Shown here: piece after piece, positions 25,114-25,323 of the stretch
Position numbering within the stretch: position 1 is the stretch's first letter
Layout: every line of letters begins with the position of its first letter
Assembly: GCA_052390035.1 (NCBI GenBank)
Contig: JBQTHI010000084.1
Location: 1 to 25,323, forward strand
Origin: JBQTHI01 sp052390035
GTDB taxonomy: Bacteria; Actinomycetota; Acidimicrobiia; Spongiisociales; ZC4RG35
DNA: 25,323 bases
Reading direction: 5' to 3'
The notes under the pieces: generated by a model
Seen by the model: only the letters and a program-made list of their open reading frames with translations
Database searches by the model: none
What the model was told of the DNA's origin: nothing
Program-made: the position numbers and the translations under genes

Positions 25114-25323
25114 CCAGAGCCAGTGTATGGGTGGCTATCAGGTGGTGACGGGTGCAATCGGAGTTATCTGGTGGTCGGCCCCGGAGGTCGGCAACCCCCC
25201 GTTCTGGGCGGGGAGGCTGCGTGGGGGGCGCCCCCCCACCAGCGCCCAAAACAGTGGGGGGGCGGCGGGGGGGGGGCCCAACCCACCCCGAAACACCACG
25301 GCGGTGGGCACCACACACCACCC
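25114..25323. other. upstream region of the polyamine operon and low-complexity contig edge
   Basis: No gene is supported in these 210 bases. The first ~90 bases should hold the operon promoter. A minus-strand TACACT (25128-25123) could be a -10 element, with only a weak -35, and would give a transcript starting almost at the ATG. From ~25195 to the end the sequence is dominated by runs of G and C, up to ten identical bases, and by ACC/CAC repeats. This looks like a degraded contig end rather than functional DNA. Confidence 0.6.

Overview
The window is a gene-dense piece of a high-GC actinobacterial chromosome. The aldolase is of the mycobacterial class II type, a PAC2-family protein is present, GTG and TTG starts are common, and genes often overlap by 4 bp (ATGA/GTGA). 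An Acidimicrobiia-like or other non-model, probably metagenome-derived, actinobacterium fits best, but this is inference. No phage, IS element, CRISPR array, tRNA or rRNA was seen. The last ~120 bases are low-complexity G/C runs that look like a contig edge.

Layout, left to right. (1) 1-1508, minus strand: three overlapping small genes (a coiled/helical hypothetical protein, DUF2905, and a hypothetical protein running off the left edge). A small 5'-3' exonuclease gene at 1497 diverges from them. (2) 2379-3794 minus: a PYROXD2/phytoene-desaturase-like FAD oxidoreductase. 3857-4552 plus: a dienelactone hydrolase. 4563-5450 minus: an MpaB-type (DUF2236) oxygenase. (3) 5492-6884 plus: a well-formed promoter/operator drives a long ArsR-type regulator translationally coupled to a 62-aa protein. 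(4) 9474-6943 minus: fba, nhaA and an overlooked 54-aa double-CxxC mini-protein. (5) 9573-10436 plus: a DUF454 membrane protein, then an RRM RNA-binding protein whose Shine-Dalgarno can be buried in its own 5' UTR, closed by a strong terminator.

(6) 16213-10468 minus: a probable six-gene operon of BNR-repeat protein, MoaD/ThiS-like protein, DAO-family FAD oxidoreductase, kbl, tdh and PAC2 protein. kbl and tdh together turn threonine into glycine and acetyl-CoA. The first three genes look like a separate, poorly understood module, and the MoaD-like protein ends Ser-Gly-Gly-Gly-Asp-His-Leu rather than in a bare Gly-Gly. (7) 25113-16320 minus: a probable seven-gene operon. It starts with a complete putrescine-type ABC importer and gamma-aminobutyraldehyde dehydrogenase, equivalent to E. 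coli ydcSTUV-patD but with the ATPase gene first. It ends with a LolD/MacB-type ATPase and an FtsX-like permease. A 12-bp hairpin separates the binding-protein gene from the permease genes, and a long bidirectional terminator closes the transcript.

The physiological theme is amino-acid and polyamine catabolism (threonine to glycine, putrescine-derived aminobutanal to GABA), set among housekeeping genes. The best candidates for something undescribed are the BNR/MoaD/DAO module with its tailed ubiquitin-like protein, and the RNA switch-like leader of the RRM gene.
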